The notes under the pieces are model-generated. The model worked only from the letters and a program-made list of their open reading frames with translations. It had not been told where the DNA came from and searched no databases. Made by a program: the position numbers and the translations under genes. From the NCBI GenBank assembly GCA_028821515.1, contig JAPPGA010000004.1, positions 1-64,000 on the forward strand: a stretch of DNA of 64,000 bases, given 5' to 3'. The stretch comes from Gammaproteobacteria bacterium. Lineage in GTDB: Bacteria; Pseudomonadota; Gammaproteobacteria; Pseudomonadales; Azotimanducaceae. Of the stretch, positions 50,055-58,511 are shown one piece after another (position 1 is the first letter of the stretch; each line of letters opens with the position of its first letter).

Positions 50055-51320
50055 TCAATCACCCGCGAAGTGGACGATGGTGAACTCCTGCTGCCTGCAT
50101 CGGATCGAGTCGCCGAGAGCGATACGGGTTTCGTCGGCCAGCGCATGCTCGTTCAGCAGCACCTCGGTTTCGGCGCCTGGCGCGAGGTAGTGCCCGCTCG
50201 CGCGCCGGACGATGCGGAACGCGTTGCCGAGGGCAGCCGCCCGGGGGTGGTGGCTGGCGTGGAACTCGTCGCCGAGCGGCACTGCCACCGCATCGCAGAG
50301 GATGTGGGTCGGGGGTATCTCTTCGGGGGCAACCGCCTCGCTCGCCGCCGGAAGGGAAGTGATGAATGCGACCTCGTCGTCTCCCCGGAGGATGTCGGCA
50401 GACTCCCATATGCCGTCGCGCGCGGCGTTGGCGTCGAGGAGGATCAACCGGTGTCCCAACGCGCGCAGGCGTTGCGCGAGACCAGGAAGCCGGGATGCGC
50501 GATGCGTAAGCGCGAGCGTGGTGGCGGCGCCGATTCGCCGGACCAGGAGGTCGTAGCGCTGGCCCGACTTTTCCGCCAGCGCGGAGGCCGGCAGGCGCAC
50601 GCGGCGTTCGCTGCCCCGATGCTCCACGGCCACGGACAACTCCAGTTCGCCGTTGTTCAGGACCTGCGCGCAGACCTGGTCGAATACCTGCTGTTCGGTC
50701 TCGGCAATGCGCAGCGGATCGAGGCGGGTCTCGCCGACGAAACGGTCGGCGACCGTATCCACCCAGCCTTCCAGCAACTGCATGAGGCCGGCATCTGGGA
50801 CTTCCTGCACACTTTCCCGGCGCGCGTTTTCGGCGATGGACAGGTTGACGACCGTCGCGCCATGCAGCAGCACGTCAATCAGCTTGCAGCGCTCGGGCAG
50901 TCGCGCGGAACTCGCCGCGGCGACCGCCGAGTCGATCACGGCCCGGATGTTGAGCTTCGCTTCCCTCGCGATACCGAGCAACAGTCCGAGTTGCTCCTGG
51001 GTGCTGCCGCTGGGCACGGCGACGAAGAGTTCGTCATCGTCCCCGATGCTGGCAGACGACTTGACGTGGAGCAGATGGAGGTATGCCAGGTCGGCCTGGT
51101 TCGAGACCTCCGGTATGCCCGGAACGACCGGCTCGGCGTTCATGCGCGAGAAGTACTGGCTCTGGAATTGTCTCGGCCGCAGCCGCGCACTGGCGAGAGC
51201 GGCATCTCCGAACACGGGCTCGCGTTCCAGCAGTGCCACGCCCGGCTCCCGGTAGTGCACCCCACCGTCGCGCGACACGGCGACTTCGGCATCGCTCAGT
51301 TCAAGTACCCACATCGTCAA
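50055..51320 (-). CDS. Degenerate actin/Hsp70-like protein of the envelope-machine operon
   Basis: 421 residues, cytoplasmic. LFVAVPSGSTQEQLGLLLGI followed by AREAKLNIRAVIDSAVAAA resembles the Hsp70 block VPA.f...QR...AG..AGL....i.eP.AAA. The second phosphate loop is decayed (CKLIDVLLHGATVVNLSI in place of DLGGGT), and the first (MWVLELSDAEVAVSRDG) is weak, so ATP hydrolysis is doubtful. The last 60 residues (RIVRRASGHYLAPGAETEVL; ADETRIALGDSIRC) look like a separate small beta domain. It overlaps the TolQ-like gene by 4 bp. A scaffold or switch role at the cytoplasmic face is inference. Confidence 0.6.
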   Translation of the reverse strand: MTMWVLELSDAEVAVSRDGGVHYREPGVALLEREPVFGDAALASARLRPRQFQSQYFSRMNAEPVVPGIPEVSNQADLAYLHLLHVKSSASIGDDDELFVAVPSGSTQEQLGLLLGIAREAKLNIRAVIDSAVAAASSARLPERCKLIDVLLHGATVVNLSIAENARRESVQEVPDAGLMQLLEGWVDTVADRFVGETRLDPLRIAETEQQVFDQVCAQVLNNGELELSVAVEHRGSERRVRLPASALAEKSGQRYDLLVRRIGAATTLALTHRASRLPGLAQRLRALGHRLILLDANAARDGIWESADILRGDDEVAFITSLPAASEAVAPEEIPPTHILCDAVAVPLGDEFHASHHPRAAALGNAFRIVRRASGHYLAPGAETEVLLNEHALADETRIALGDSIRCRQQEFTIVHFAGD

Positions 51321-52105
51321 CGGACCTGCATGTGGCGGACCAGTTGCTGGTCACAGTAGTTCTGGGTATCGAACACCAGGCGTTCCTGCACGAGCTGCAC
51401 CTGGTGTACCAGGAACATCACGAGGATGCTGATCACGAGAGCGACAAACGTGGAATTAAAGGCGACCCCCAGGTTCTCCGTGACGCCGGCGATGTTGCCG
51501 GCCACGGCCTCGTGGGCCAGTCCGAGCGCGTTGCCGATGCCGCGCACCGTGCCGATGAAGCCGATGGAAGGGATGGCCCAGGCGATGTACCGGACGATGG
51601 ACAGTTCGCTGTCCAACCGGTCGGACTCCGCCGCGCATACCTGGCGGATGGATTCGGAGACGTCCTGCACGTTGCGGGTCGAGGAAAAACGCTGCAGCGC
51701 CGCGAGCAGCGCGCGGGGAAGCAGTTGCTCGCGCAATCGGTCTGGCAGGGCCTGCAGCGGCCGCGCGTACTCGCGCGTATCCTCCGGCAGAATGCTGATT
51801 CCCTCGCTCACCCTGACCAGTTCCCGCTCGAACAGGCTCCGCTCCTTCAGCGTATTGCGCGCTTTGAATCCCACGATGGCCATCGCCCACAATCCGAGGA
51901 TGAAGCAGAACTCCTGCTCGTAGTCCCGCAGCACCACGTAGAGAGAACGCTCGACCACGAAGGGTTCCCCCTGCAACGCGGCTTCGGCGCGGGCTTCAAG
52001 AATTGCGTCCGCGTTGGGTCGAATCAGGGTGACGTACATCAGGTGCACGAGGATCACGGCCGCGACGAGCGCGATGATCTGGTAGAAGAATTCGTAGTTT
52101 TTCAT
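51317..52105 (-). CDS. MotA/TolQ/ExbB family proton channel
   Basis: 262 residues with three main membrane helices: FYQIIALVAAVILVHLMYVT, SIVRYIAWAIPSIGFIGTVR then GIGNALGLA, and GVTENLGVAFNSTFVALVIS followed by ILVMFL. The second block is the G-x-(L/I)-G-T-V-x-G-I signature of TolQ/ExbB, and N-S-T in the third corresponds to the channel-lining T/S. The cytoplasmic loop is long (about 75-165). With the two ExbD-like partners it should form a proton-driven stator. Confidence 0.8.
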   Translation of the reverse strand: MKNYEFFYQIIALVAAVILVHLMYVTLIRPNADAILEARAEAALQGEPFVVERSLYVVLRDYEQEFCFILGLWAMAIVGFKARNTLKERSLFERELVRVSEGISILPEDTREYARPLQALPDRLREQLLPRALLAALQRFSSTRNVQDVSESIRQVCAAESDRLDSELSIVRYIAWAIPSIGFIGTVRGIGNALGLAHEAVAGNIAGVTENLGVAFNSTFVALVISILVMFLVHQVQLVQERLVFDTQNYCDQQLVRHMQVR

Positions 52106-52109
52106 GGGG

Positions 52110-52364
52110 CTAGATGTCCACGGGGAACTTTACGGCGATATTCTCGGAGATGTTCTCGGTCGGGATGAAGATATCGGGTGACTCGTCTTCGGAAGTGCCG
52201 TCGTCGCCTTCCTCCCTGTCTGCGGCCGTTTCGGTCCGGGATCGGATGTCCGGGTCGGTCTCTTCCGGGTTGGCTGCGGCTTCATCTGTACCGGTGGCCG
52301 AATCCTCCGCCGCCCAAGCGCTGGCGCCGAACGCGAGGCAGAGCAACAGGACAAGAACGCCCAC
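52110..52364 (-). CDS. Small exported acidic protein
   Basis: 84 residues from GTG 52364, chosen for GGAG nine bases upstream; it begins 4 bp after the SUMF1 gene ends. A signal peptide (VLVLLLCLAFGASAWAA) is followed by a highly acidic, low-complexity tail (NPEETDPDIRSRTETAADRE; DDGTSEDESPDIFIPTENIS) ending in NIAVKFPVDI. Probably a disordered periplasmic linker or partner peptide. No family known. Confidence 0.5.
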   Translation of the reverse strand: MGVLVLLLCLAFGASAWAAEDSATGTDEAAANPEETDPDIRSRTETAADREEGDDGTSEDESPDIFIPTENISENIAVKFPVDI

Positions 52365-52368
52365 GGCG

Positions 52369-54408
52369 CTACTCCGCGAAGCGGGCAAGCCGGAAACCGA
52401 CGTCGTTCCGACCCTTGCTGCCATAGTCGCGAAAAGCCGAGCGCAATTCCGAAATATTGCCGTGCATCCAGCTGGAACCCCTGATGACATGATAGTCGCC
52501 CTCCTGTGGCCCGAGCGGGTTCAGGGTCTGGCCCGGAACCGGTATCTCGTAGTAGTCGTGTACCCATTCGGCGACGTTGCCGCCGAGATCGTAGAACTGC
52601 TTTGCGTTCGGCTTGAACGTCCCGGTCGGCGCGGAACCGATGTAGTTGTCGTTGTAGCCGAAGATGATGCGGCCGACCAAGTGGGTGGCGGCCCGGTCAG
52701 CGTAGTTGCCGTGCCGGTCGGGGGGCGGAAGCCGGTCGCCCCAGGGAAAACGCAACAGGGGCGTTCCATCTTCGACGTGGCGGGCCGCCCACGCCCACTC
52801 GGCCTCGGTGGGCAGGCGGTATCCGAGGGAACCGGCGTTGAAGCCCTTTATGCTGCCGAACTCCTCTTCGTAGAACGGGTCCTTGCCTTCCTGCCTGGAC
52901 AGCCAGTTGCAGAACAGGGCCGCTTCCTCCCATGCGACGTTGGCAACCGGATGATCGTCGCGGTCGAGGTCGGTGGACTGGAACGCCCCGGACGAGTGCC
53001 CCGAGGCGAACTCGCGGAACTCGGCGTTCGTGACCTCGTTGGTTGCGAGGTAGTACAACCTTGTCAGGTCGACGTCCCGCAGAACTTCGTTGGCGCGCCT
53101 GCCGGGTTCTCGCCGAGAGGCGCCAAGCTGGATGGGGGAGGGCTGCAGGAGCAGCAGTTCCTGGCCGAGAACCGTCTCGATCGAAGGCTTGAGACGGGCG
53201 AGGCGCGCCTCGTCCACGGTCAGGAGCCGCACCTTGAGTTCCTGCGAGAAACCGGGTTGCGGGATGACGGTCTTCCGGTAGCCGGCATAGCCGTCCTTGC
53301 GCAACTCGACTTCGTGCGGCGTCGCGGGCAACGTGATGGTCCGGTTCGCGCTACCGATACGCTTGCCGTCTATCCAGAGTTCCGCGTCAACCGGTTCCGA
53401 TACGATGACCAGTTCACCGGTGAGCGCCCGCAGCTCCACCGAGAGCGTGCGTTCGTTTCCGGACTCGACCACAAGGCTGCGTTCGACCGGTGCGTATCCG
53501 ACCTTGAAGATGCGAATGCCTAGCGTGGCGCCGGGCGCGACCGCGATCTCGATGGGCGTGAGCCCCTGGTACTGGCCGCCGACGGTGACGCTGGCGCCGC
53601 GAGGCGACGAACTCACCGTCAGCAATCCGTCCGCCCGCTCAAGTCGAACCTCAGGCAGGCTGAAAGGCGTTCCAGCCGTCACCTGCAGTATGTCCTGCCA
53701 GCCCTTGTAGCCCGGCAGCTTGACAAGTATGCGGCGCTCCCCGGACGGGACGGGCACCGGACCCGGCGTCACGCCCACCTGGACGCCGTCCACGCTCACG
53801 GCCGCGTTGGGTGGGTTCGAAGGAATGGTCACGTCGGCCCAGTCGGGAAGCAGTTCCGCGTTGACGGACTGGGGCAGTTGGCGGCCTTCCACGTCCACCG
53901 CAAGGTAAGCAGGCTGGTACCTGTCCCGGGTGATCACGACCGCGCGGGAGCCGGCGGCCACGTCTTCGGTGAGAGGCGTCTCGCCAATGTCCTCGCCGTC
54001 GACCAGGACGCGGGCGCCCCCGGGGGCCGAGTCGAACGTGACGCGGCCCGGAAGCGGCGTCATTTCGAAAGCGAACTCCTGGTTGCGGGAGGGACCGACA
54101 TCGACATCGACGTCCAGGGGGTAATAGCCGGGCGCCTCGGCCGTGAGGCGGTAGCGGCCTTGCCGCAACAGGCTGATTTCGCCGACCCTGAGCTGGAAGC
54201 CGCCCTCGGTCGAGATTTCTGCGCTCGGTGGCACCAGCTCGAATCGAACCGATTTCGCGGTGAACATGAACCACATGAACCATGCCGCGCAAAGGGTGGC
54301 CGCGATGCCGAACGCCTGCCATCCCGACAGGCGGATAGCCCTGCGTCCCCGGTCCGGTGACGTGGGCCGAAACGCTGCGGGCTTGATCGTCGCCTTGGCG
54401 TCGTCCAA
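52369..54408 (-). CDS. PEGA-repeat protein with a C-terminal SUMF1/FGE-like domain
   Basis: 679 residues. One membrane helix near the N-terminus (AFGIAATLCAAWFMWFMFTA, about 32-51) orients the rest to the periplasm. Several PEGA-type beta units follow (GRVTFDSAPGGARVLVDGED; ADVTIPSNPPNAAVSVDGVQ; LLTVSSSPRGASVTVGGQYQ; GELVIVSEPVDAELWIDGKR). Residues about 450-679 form an FGE-sulfatase/SUMF1 domain (LATNEVTNAEFREFASGHSS; GYRLPTEAEWAWAARHVEDG; GNVAEWVHDYYE; DVGFRLAR). The catalytic Cys pair of true formylglycine enzymes is not evident, so a binding role is likely. PEGA domains bind peptidoglycan or surface polymers. Confidence 0.85.
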   Translation of the reverse strand: MDDAKATIKPAAFRPTSPDRGRRAIRLSGWQAFGIAATLCAAWFMWFMFTAKSVRFELVPPSAEISTEGGFQLRVGEISLLRQGRYRLTAEAPGYYPLDVDVDVGPSRNQEFAFEMTPLPGRVTFDSAPGGARVLVDGEDIGETPLTEDVAAGSRAVVITRDRYQPAYLAVDVEGRQLPQSVNAELLPDWADVTIPSNPPNAAVSVDGVQVGVTPGPVPVPSGERRILVKLPGYKGWQDILQVTAGTPFSLPEVRLERADGLLTVSSSPRGASVTVGGQYQGLTPIEIAVAPGATLGIRIFKVGYAPVERSLVVESGNERTLSVELRALTGELVIVSEPVDAELWIDGKRIGSANRTITLPATPHEVELRKDGYAGYRKTVIPQPGFSQELKVRLLTVDEARLARLKPSIETVLGQELLLLQPSPIQLGASRREPGRRANEVLRDVDLTRLYYLATNEVTNAEFREFASGHSSGAFQSTDLDRDDHPVANVAWEEAALFCNWLSRQEGKDPFYEEEFGSIKGFNAGSLGYRLPTEAEWAWAARHVEDGTPLLRFPWGDRLPPPDRHGNYADRAATHLVGRIIFGYNDNYIGSAPTGTFKPNAKQFYDLGGNVAEWVHDYYEIPVPGQTLNPLGPQEGDYHVIRGSSWMHGNISELRSAFRDYGSKGRNDVGFRLARFAE

Positions 54409-54410
54409 GG

Positions 54411-55940
54411 TTATATCCGTTCTTCGCAGCGTACTGTCACGGGGGGCGACCCCGACTCGAGCAGGATCTCCATCCTGACGTCACGGCATCCGTCGCGGCT
54501 GCCCACGATGACATACCGGCCTGGCCGCAGGTGCAGCGCATGGCGCTTGAAACTCCCCAGTGCGGCGACCTTCTGTATGACCACGTCGGTTGCATTGTCG
54601 GACAACAGGACAAGTTCCACGGGCCTGGCGGCCCGGGATAGCAGTTCCGCCAGCGCGTCGACCCTTGCCTCGAACACCGCACCGGTCCCCGTCCGACCAC
54701 GCGCCCCGGCCAGCAGGGCGTTCGCTGCGTCGAACGCGGCGTCCTCCGAGAGCGCCGCCGGGTCGTCGAGGATGGCATCCATCTCCCGGATCATCGCGGC
54801 CCTTTCGCGCACGCGCGCGCGCCCGTCTCGCGCGAATTGCAGTGAGCCATCGATCTCGAGCGCGGCGTCGAACGTCGCGAGCGCGGCTTGCCAGTCTTCG
54901 GCGGCTTCCTCTGCGACGGCTTGCGCGCGAAGCGTGTCGATCCGCGCCAGCGTGCGCTGTTGCGCCGTCTGTTGCAGCCCGGCGAGCGCGCCGGCATCAT
55001 CCGGCCGCGATGCGAGGACGCGGTTGAACGCGGCTTCGGCGTTGTCGAATTCCCCCCGCTCCAGCTCGGCAAAGGCGGCCGACAGCGCTTCCCGGTAGGC
55101 GTTGTCGGCGAGGGCAGCCCGCACCTCGGCGATCTTCGCATCCACGCCGGCTGTCAGCGGATCCTGCGCACGTGCTTGTCGAAACAGTTCCCCGGCGCGC
55201 ACGAGGTCCCCCCGCAACCGGGCCCGCTCTCCGGCCCGGACAAGATCCAGCACCTGCGGCTGCAGCGCCGCCCGATCGGCTCCGGCCAGCGCGCCGGCAT
55301 CGTTCGGCTGGATTGTCAGCGCCTCGGCGAAAGCCGCCGCCGCTTCCTCGGAGGCAAGCGCGTCGAGCGCGGCCGTGCCGCGGGCCACGGCATCCTCGAA
55401 TCTTGCGAGTCCCTCGTCGCGCAAGGCGAGCAGACTTTCCGCTGCCGCTTCGTATCCGGCCTGCGCCCCTTCGTACCTGGCCTCCTCGAACAGGCGGTCG
55501 CCTTCGATTGCCTGGTCGAGCGCGACCGAATAAGCGTTGCTACCCCACGTCTCGACGTTCATCTCCTGTTCGAGCAGGCGTTGCAGTTCCACGACCCGTG
55601 CGATAGTCGCCCTGGCCGCCGCCTCCGCCCTCGCGAGCTCACCCTGCCGGAAAGGTGGGATGACAGCCGCCGGAGAGGTGTCCGCGTCCAGCGGTTGGCC
55701 AGAGGGGAGGTCGCCGGTGGAGGATGCGTCGCCCGCCACGGTTTCCACCTCATCGACGTGATCGGGAAGGACGAACACTGTCCAGGTCGCGACGGCGAGC
55801 AGTGCGACGATAACGCTGGCGAGCACGATGGTTCCGCGTTTCGGAATCGCGATGCGCGCGCGTCGGGTGGCATCCTGCGTTGAGAGCGGTGCCGACGCGG
55901 GCGTGATGACTACGCGGTCGCGGTTGCCGGACTCTGTCAT
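54411..55940 (-). CDS. Single-pass membrane protein with TPR-like repeats
   Basis: 509 residues: an N-terminal cytoplasmic tail, a helix at about 35-57 (RGTIVLASVIVALLAVATWT), a linker, then helical repeats of TPR type (GDRLFEEARYEGAQAGYEAA; AAAAFAEALTIQPNDAGALA; EFDNAEAAFNRVLASRPDDA; DWQAALATFDAALEIDGSLQ). The last 90 residues are beta-rich (PVELVLLSDNATDVVIQKVA; HLRPGRYVIVGSRDGCRDVR), a PEGA-like end. Overlaps or abuts neighbours on both sides (ATGA with the upstream gene; 2 bp to the SUMF1 gene). Confidence 0.75.
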   Translation of the reverse strand: MTESGNRDRVVITPASAPLSTQDATRRARIAIPKRGTIVLASVIVALLAVATWTVFVLPDHVDEVETVAGDASSTGDLPSGQPLDADTSPAAVIPPFRQGELARAEAAARATIARVVELQRLLEQEMNVETWGSNAYSVALDQAIEGDRLFEEARYEGAQAGYEAAAESLLALRDEGLARFEDAVARGTAALDALASEEAAAAFAEALTIQPNDAGALAGADRAALQPQVLDLVRAGERARLRGDLVRAGELFRQARAQDPLTAGVDAKIAEVRAALADNAYREALSAAFAELERGEFDNAEAAFNRVLASRPDDAGALAGLQQTAQQRTLARIDTLRAQAVAEEAAEDWQAALATFDAALEIDGSLQFARDGRARVRERAAMIREMDAILDDPAALSEDAAFDAANALLAGARGRTGTGAVFEARVDALAELLSRAARPVELVLLSDNATDVVIQKVAALGSFKRHALHLRPGRYVIVGSRDGCRDVRMEILLESGSPPVTVRCEERI

Positions 55941-57331
55941 TGGCTACGTGATGCGTGTCCCGGGGCTGGCGCCTGCGAGTCTGTTCCGTCCTGGCCCTGC
56001 CCGAAGGTGCCGTCGTCGTCCGTTGCCGGGAGAGATGCACCGCCTGGATCTCCGGGCGGTCCGTCGGTTTGTGGGGTCTCTCGCAAGGCGCCGTCTCCGG
56101 ATGGCTCCTGGTCTTCCAGGCCTTCCGGTGCGTCTGGGAGCACCATTCCAAGGTCGCGGTAGTAGGCCATTTTCAGGATGCGGCGAAGCTCCTGGTACTG
56201 GGCGTCGACGCTTCCCTGCAACTGCAGGACCTGGTTTTCCAACTCTATGGTGTGGGGAGATATCGCCGCGTCGGCCGAATTCCCGAGTTCCTGCAGCATG
56301 TCGGCGCTGACTTGCGCTTCGGCCCGCTTGTTGAGCGCCATCCTCAGCAACGCGGCGCCACCGATAATTCCGACGATGCCGCCGTAGTAGGCCTGCCAGT
56401 TCTCGGCGGTGGACTGCGTTGCGATGCCGCCGATGACAGCGGCCGAACCTGCGATCGCACGCGACCGCGCCTGCTGTTTCAGACGCTTGTGCGCGATGGC
56501 CTCGTCGTAGGTCGCATTGCGCCAGTTCTGGTAAGCCGCGAACATGTTCGTGCTGAACGTTTCGTAGTACTCATCCAGGGTGTCGATGAACAGGTACTCG
56601 CGTTCGCGCACGCGCCGGACACGCTGCAGGTTCTGGTCTCCCTCGGCGGGCAGGCGTCTCAACTCGAAGCCGCCGGACCGTTTGGGCGTGATATAGCTCG
56701 CGAACGCGTCGGGTACGAAATCGCGCGCAAAACGCATCTCGGCGGCGGCGCGGATCTTTCGCACCTCCTCCGGCGTCAGGGTCTTCAGGTGCGCGACCAT
56801 GTCGTCCGCGATTTCCCGGTAGACGCTCTGAAACGGATCGATCTCGCGGGGAAACGCCGTCTCGTAGGCGTACTTGCTGGCCAGCGCCCTGTATTCCCTG
56901 TCGAACCAGACTTCGCCCATCACGTCCATCGCGCGTGCGCGTAGGGTAAGGGACTCTCCGTCGGATTCCTGAATCGTCGCCTCGACGGTGACGTCGACCG
57001 CGTGGGTCGCCCGGGGCACCACCCGCACGGCGCCCCAGTTGCCGGTCGACTGCAGCAGGTTCTTGAGGTGGTAAGCGAGGTAATTTCCTTCCGCGCGGCG
57101 CACGTCCGGGTGGATATTGGCCTTGATCTGCTCGTCGAATTCCTCGGGGACGTTCGCATCGAATACCGAAACGCCCACGTCGAGCAGCAGTTCTTCCGGG
57201 ATGGCGGCGGCAATCCGCTCAGGAGGCGTCTTGTCCACGACGCGCACGGTTTCGGTGACGCATCCGGCCAGGCTGATGGTCGCGCCCAGCGCCCAGCAGA
57301 ATCCTCTCGGCAGCAGGTCGGCGCGGAGCAT
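55937..57331 (-). CDS. Lipoprotein of the envelope-machine operon
   Basis: 464 residues from ATG 57331, one base after the collagen-like gene stop. Signal peptide with lipobox SLAGC. The N-terminal third holds PEELLLDVGVSVFDANVPEE, AEGNYLAYHLKNLLQSTGNW and AVRVVPRATHAVDVTVEATI. The middle has helices with YLFIDTLDEYYETFSTNMFA and a glycine-rich hydrophobic segment (AIAGSAAVIGGIA; YYGGIVGIIGGAALLRMALN). The last 70 residues are disordered. Probably outer-membrane anchored. No family name can be given. Confidence 0.7.
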   Translation of the reverse strand: MLRADLLPRGFCWALGATISLAGCVTETVRVVDKTPPERIAAAIPEELLLDVGVSVFDANVPEEFDEQIKANIHPDVRRAEGNYLAYHLKNLLQSTGNWGAVRVVPRATHAVDVTVEATIQESDGESLTLRARAMDVMGEVWFDREYRALASKYAYETAFPREIDPFQSVYREIADDMVAHLKTLTPEEVRKIRAAAEMRFARDFVPDAFASYITPKRSGGFELRRLPAEGDQNLQRVRRVREREYLFIDTLDEYYETFSTNMFAAYQNWRNATYDEAIAHKRLKQQARSRAIAGSAAVIGGIATQSTAENWQAYYGGIVGIIGGAALLRMALNKRAEAQVSADMLQELGNSADAAISPHTIELENQVLQLQGSVDAQYQELRRILKMAYYRDLGMVLPDAPEGLEDQEPSGDGALRETPQTDGPPGDPGGASLPATDDDGTFGQGQDGTDSQAPAPGHASRSQ

Positions 57332-57332
57332 C

Positions 57333-58214
57333 CTACCTGCGCTCCGTGCAGCGCCGATATTCATCCCACAGGGCCTCGCGCAGTTCCGTGTCCGTTTCGG
57401 CGATGGCCGCTTCGCGGATTTGCCGGCAGACGACATCATCGTCCTGCGCATCCTCGACGTCGGGTGGGACGGGAAGCCTGGGCGGGGGTTTTGGCGCCGG
57501 CGCGGACTCTCCGGGCCCCGCGCCGCCCCTGTCTTCGCTCGCCGGTTTTTCTGCAGGCTCCTCCTCCTTGGGCTCGGGCAAGGGCCGCTGGCCTGCAGTC
57601 TCGTTTCGGCGCGCCAGGATCCCCTCCCTTTCCGTCAGGATCTGGCCGTCGAGGACTTCGAGCGCCTCTTCGAAATCGCTGTCTCCACGATCCCCGGTCC
57701 CTGACTCTTCACCCGAGCCGTCGCTTGGGCGGTTTCCGGCTGACCCGGGGGCCTCGTTGCTGGTCTCCCAGCCACCTTCGCCGCCAGACCCACCCTGATC
57801 GCCGCGGGGAGACGTTCCATCGTCACCACCGGGCGTAGTTCCGCCTGGCGATCCGTCGTCGGGAGACGTTCCGCCGGGCGTTCCTTCGCCTCCGTCCGTT
57901 GGGGAACCGGGCGAGGGGAGACCCGAACCGCCTGACGGCGAGGGCATTCCGGGCGAGGGCATTCCAGGCGAGGGCATTCCAGGCGAGGGCATTCCAGGCG
58001 AGGGCATTCCGGGGGAGGGCAGCCCGGGTGAAGGTAGCCCCGGAGAGGGCATGCCCGGAGAAGGCAGACCGGATGGAATTCCCGGCATCCCCGGCGTTCC
58101 CGGAATCCCTGGCACACCCGGCGTGCCCGGAACTGGTGGTGGCGCCTTGCAGGATGAGAGGGACGCCAAGCCTGACAGTAGTGCCAGAGACAGAATGAGC
58201 CGCGCGTACGTCAT
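57333..58214 (-). CDS. Collagen-like, proline/glycine-rich lipoprotein
   Basis: 293 residues from ATG 58214 (AAGGAG upstream). Signal peptide with lipobox LSSC (Cys22). Residues 29-45 are G-x-P triplets (PGTPGVPGIPGTPGMPGIP), followed by nine pentapeptides of type GMPSP or GLPSP. A long Gly/Ser/Asp-rich region and an acidic helical region (DSDFEEALEVLDGQILTERE) come next, and the end has two cysteines (VVCRQIREAA; YRRCTERR). A rigid stalk reaching across the periplasm or out from the surface is likely. Probably the first gene of the tight operon. Confidence 0.7.
   Translation of the reverse strand: MTYARLILSLALLSGLASLSSCKAPPPVPGTPGVPGIPGTPGMPGIPSGLPSPGMPSPGLPSPGLPSPGMPSPGMPSPGMPSPGMPSPGMPSPSGGSGLPSPGSPTDGGEGTPGGTSPDDGSPGGTTPGGDDGTSPRGDQGGSGGEGGWETSNEAPGSAGNRPSDGSGEESGTGDRGDSDFEEALEVLDGQILTEREGILARRNETAGQRPLPEPKEEEPAEKPASEDRGGAGPGESAPAPKPPPRLPVPPDVEDAQDDDVVCRQIREAAIAETDTELREALWDEYRRCTERR
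57938..58072 (-). repeat. Tandem 15-bp coding repeat in the collagen-like gene
   Basis: About nine units of GGCATTCCAGGCGAG and close variants (read on the complement as CTCGCCTGGAATGCC), encoding (P-S-P-G-M/L)n. The central five units are nearly identical, a pattern prone to copy-number change. Confidence 0.85.
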
Positions 58215-58418
58215 CGCGGTACAACTCCTTCCATGCAGTCGTTGCGCCATCGCTTTCGCCGCCGCCCTCGATCCCGGGGCTTGTATCCAAGGATCGGACG
58301 TTGCGATACGTCGATCATACTCCGTATGGCCGGCTGGAGGTCGAAAGGTTCGGCGTGGTTCATATGTGGTTCATATACGAACCGGCGGGAGTTTCCCGTT
58401 GTGAAACAGGGAGAACCC

Positions 58419-58503
58419 GGAGCCTTCAGCCGGGGAATGCTCCCCGGCGGCTGACGCGTAAGGAAGTGTCGACACTTCCGCGTTGCCGGAGGCGTTCCAT
58501 GGA
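58419..58503 (+). repeat. Intergenic copy of the dispersed palindromic repeat
   Basis: Starts GGAGCCTTCAGCCGGGGAAT, passes through GGCTGACGCGTAAGGAAGTG and the palindrome GAAGTGTCGACACTTC, and ends CGTTGCCGGAGGCGTTCCAT. It lies between the TonB-like gene (ends 58512) and the collagen-like gene. Confidence 0.85.
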
Positions 58504-58511
58504 AGCCGCAA

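Noticed and set aside
57938-58072. Short tandem array considered as CRISPR or origin iterons
   Set aside because: The 15-bp units encode the (PSPGM)n part of a lipoprotein and have no spacers or replication genes nearby.
46594-58214. Zorya-type defence system suggested by MotA/TolQ plus ExbD-like proteins
   Set aside because: No ZorC or ZorD/ZorE helicase or nuclease; the ExbD-like proteins carry vWA domains rather than OmpA domains, and the rest are lipoproteins and envelope proteins.
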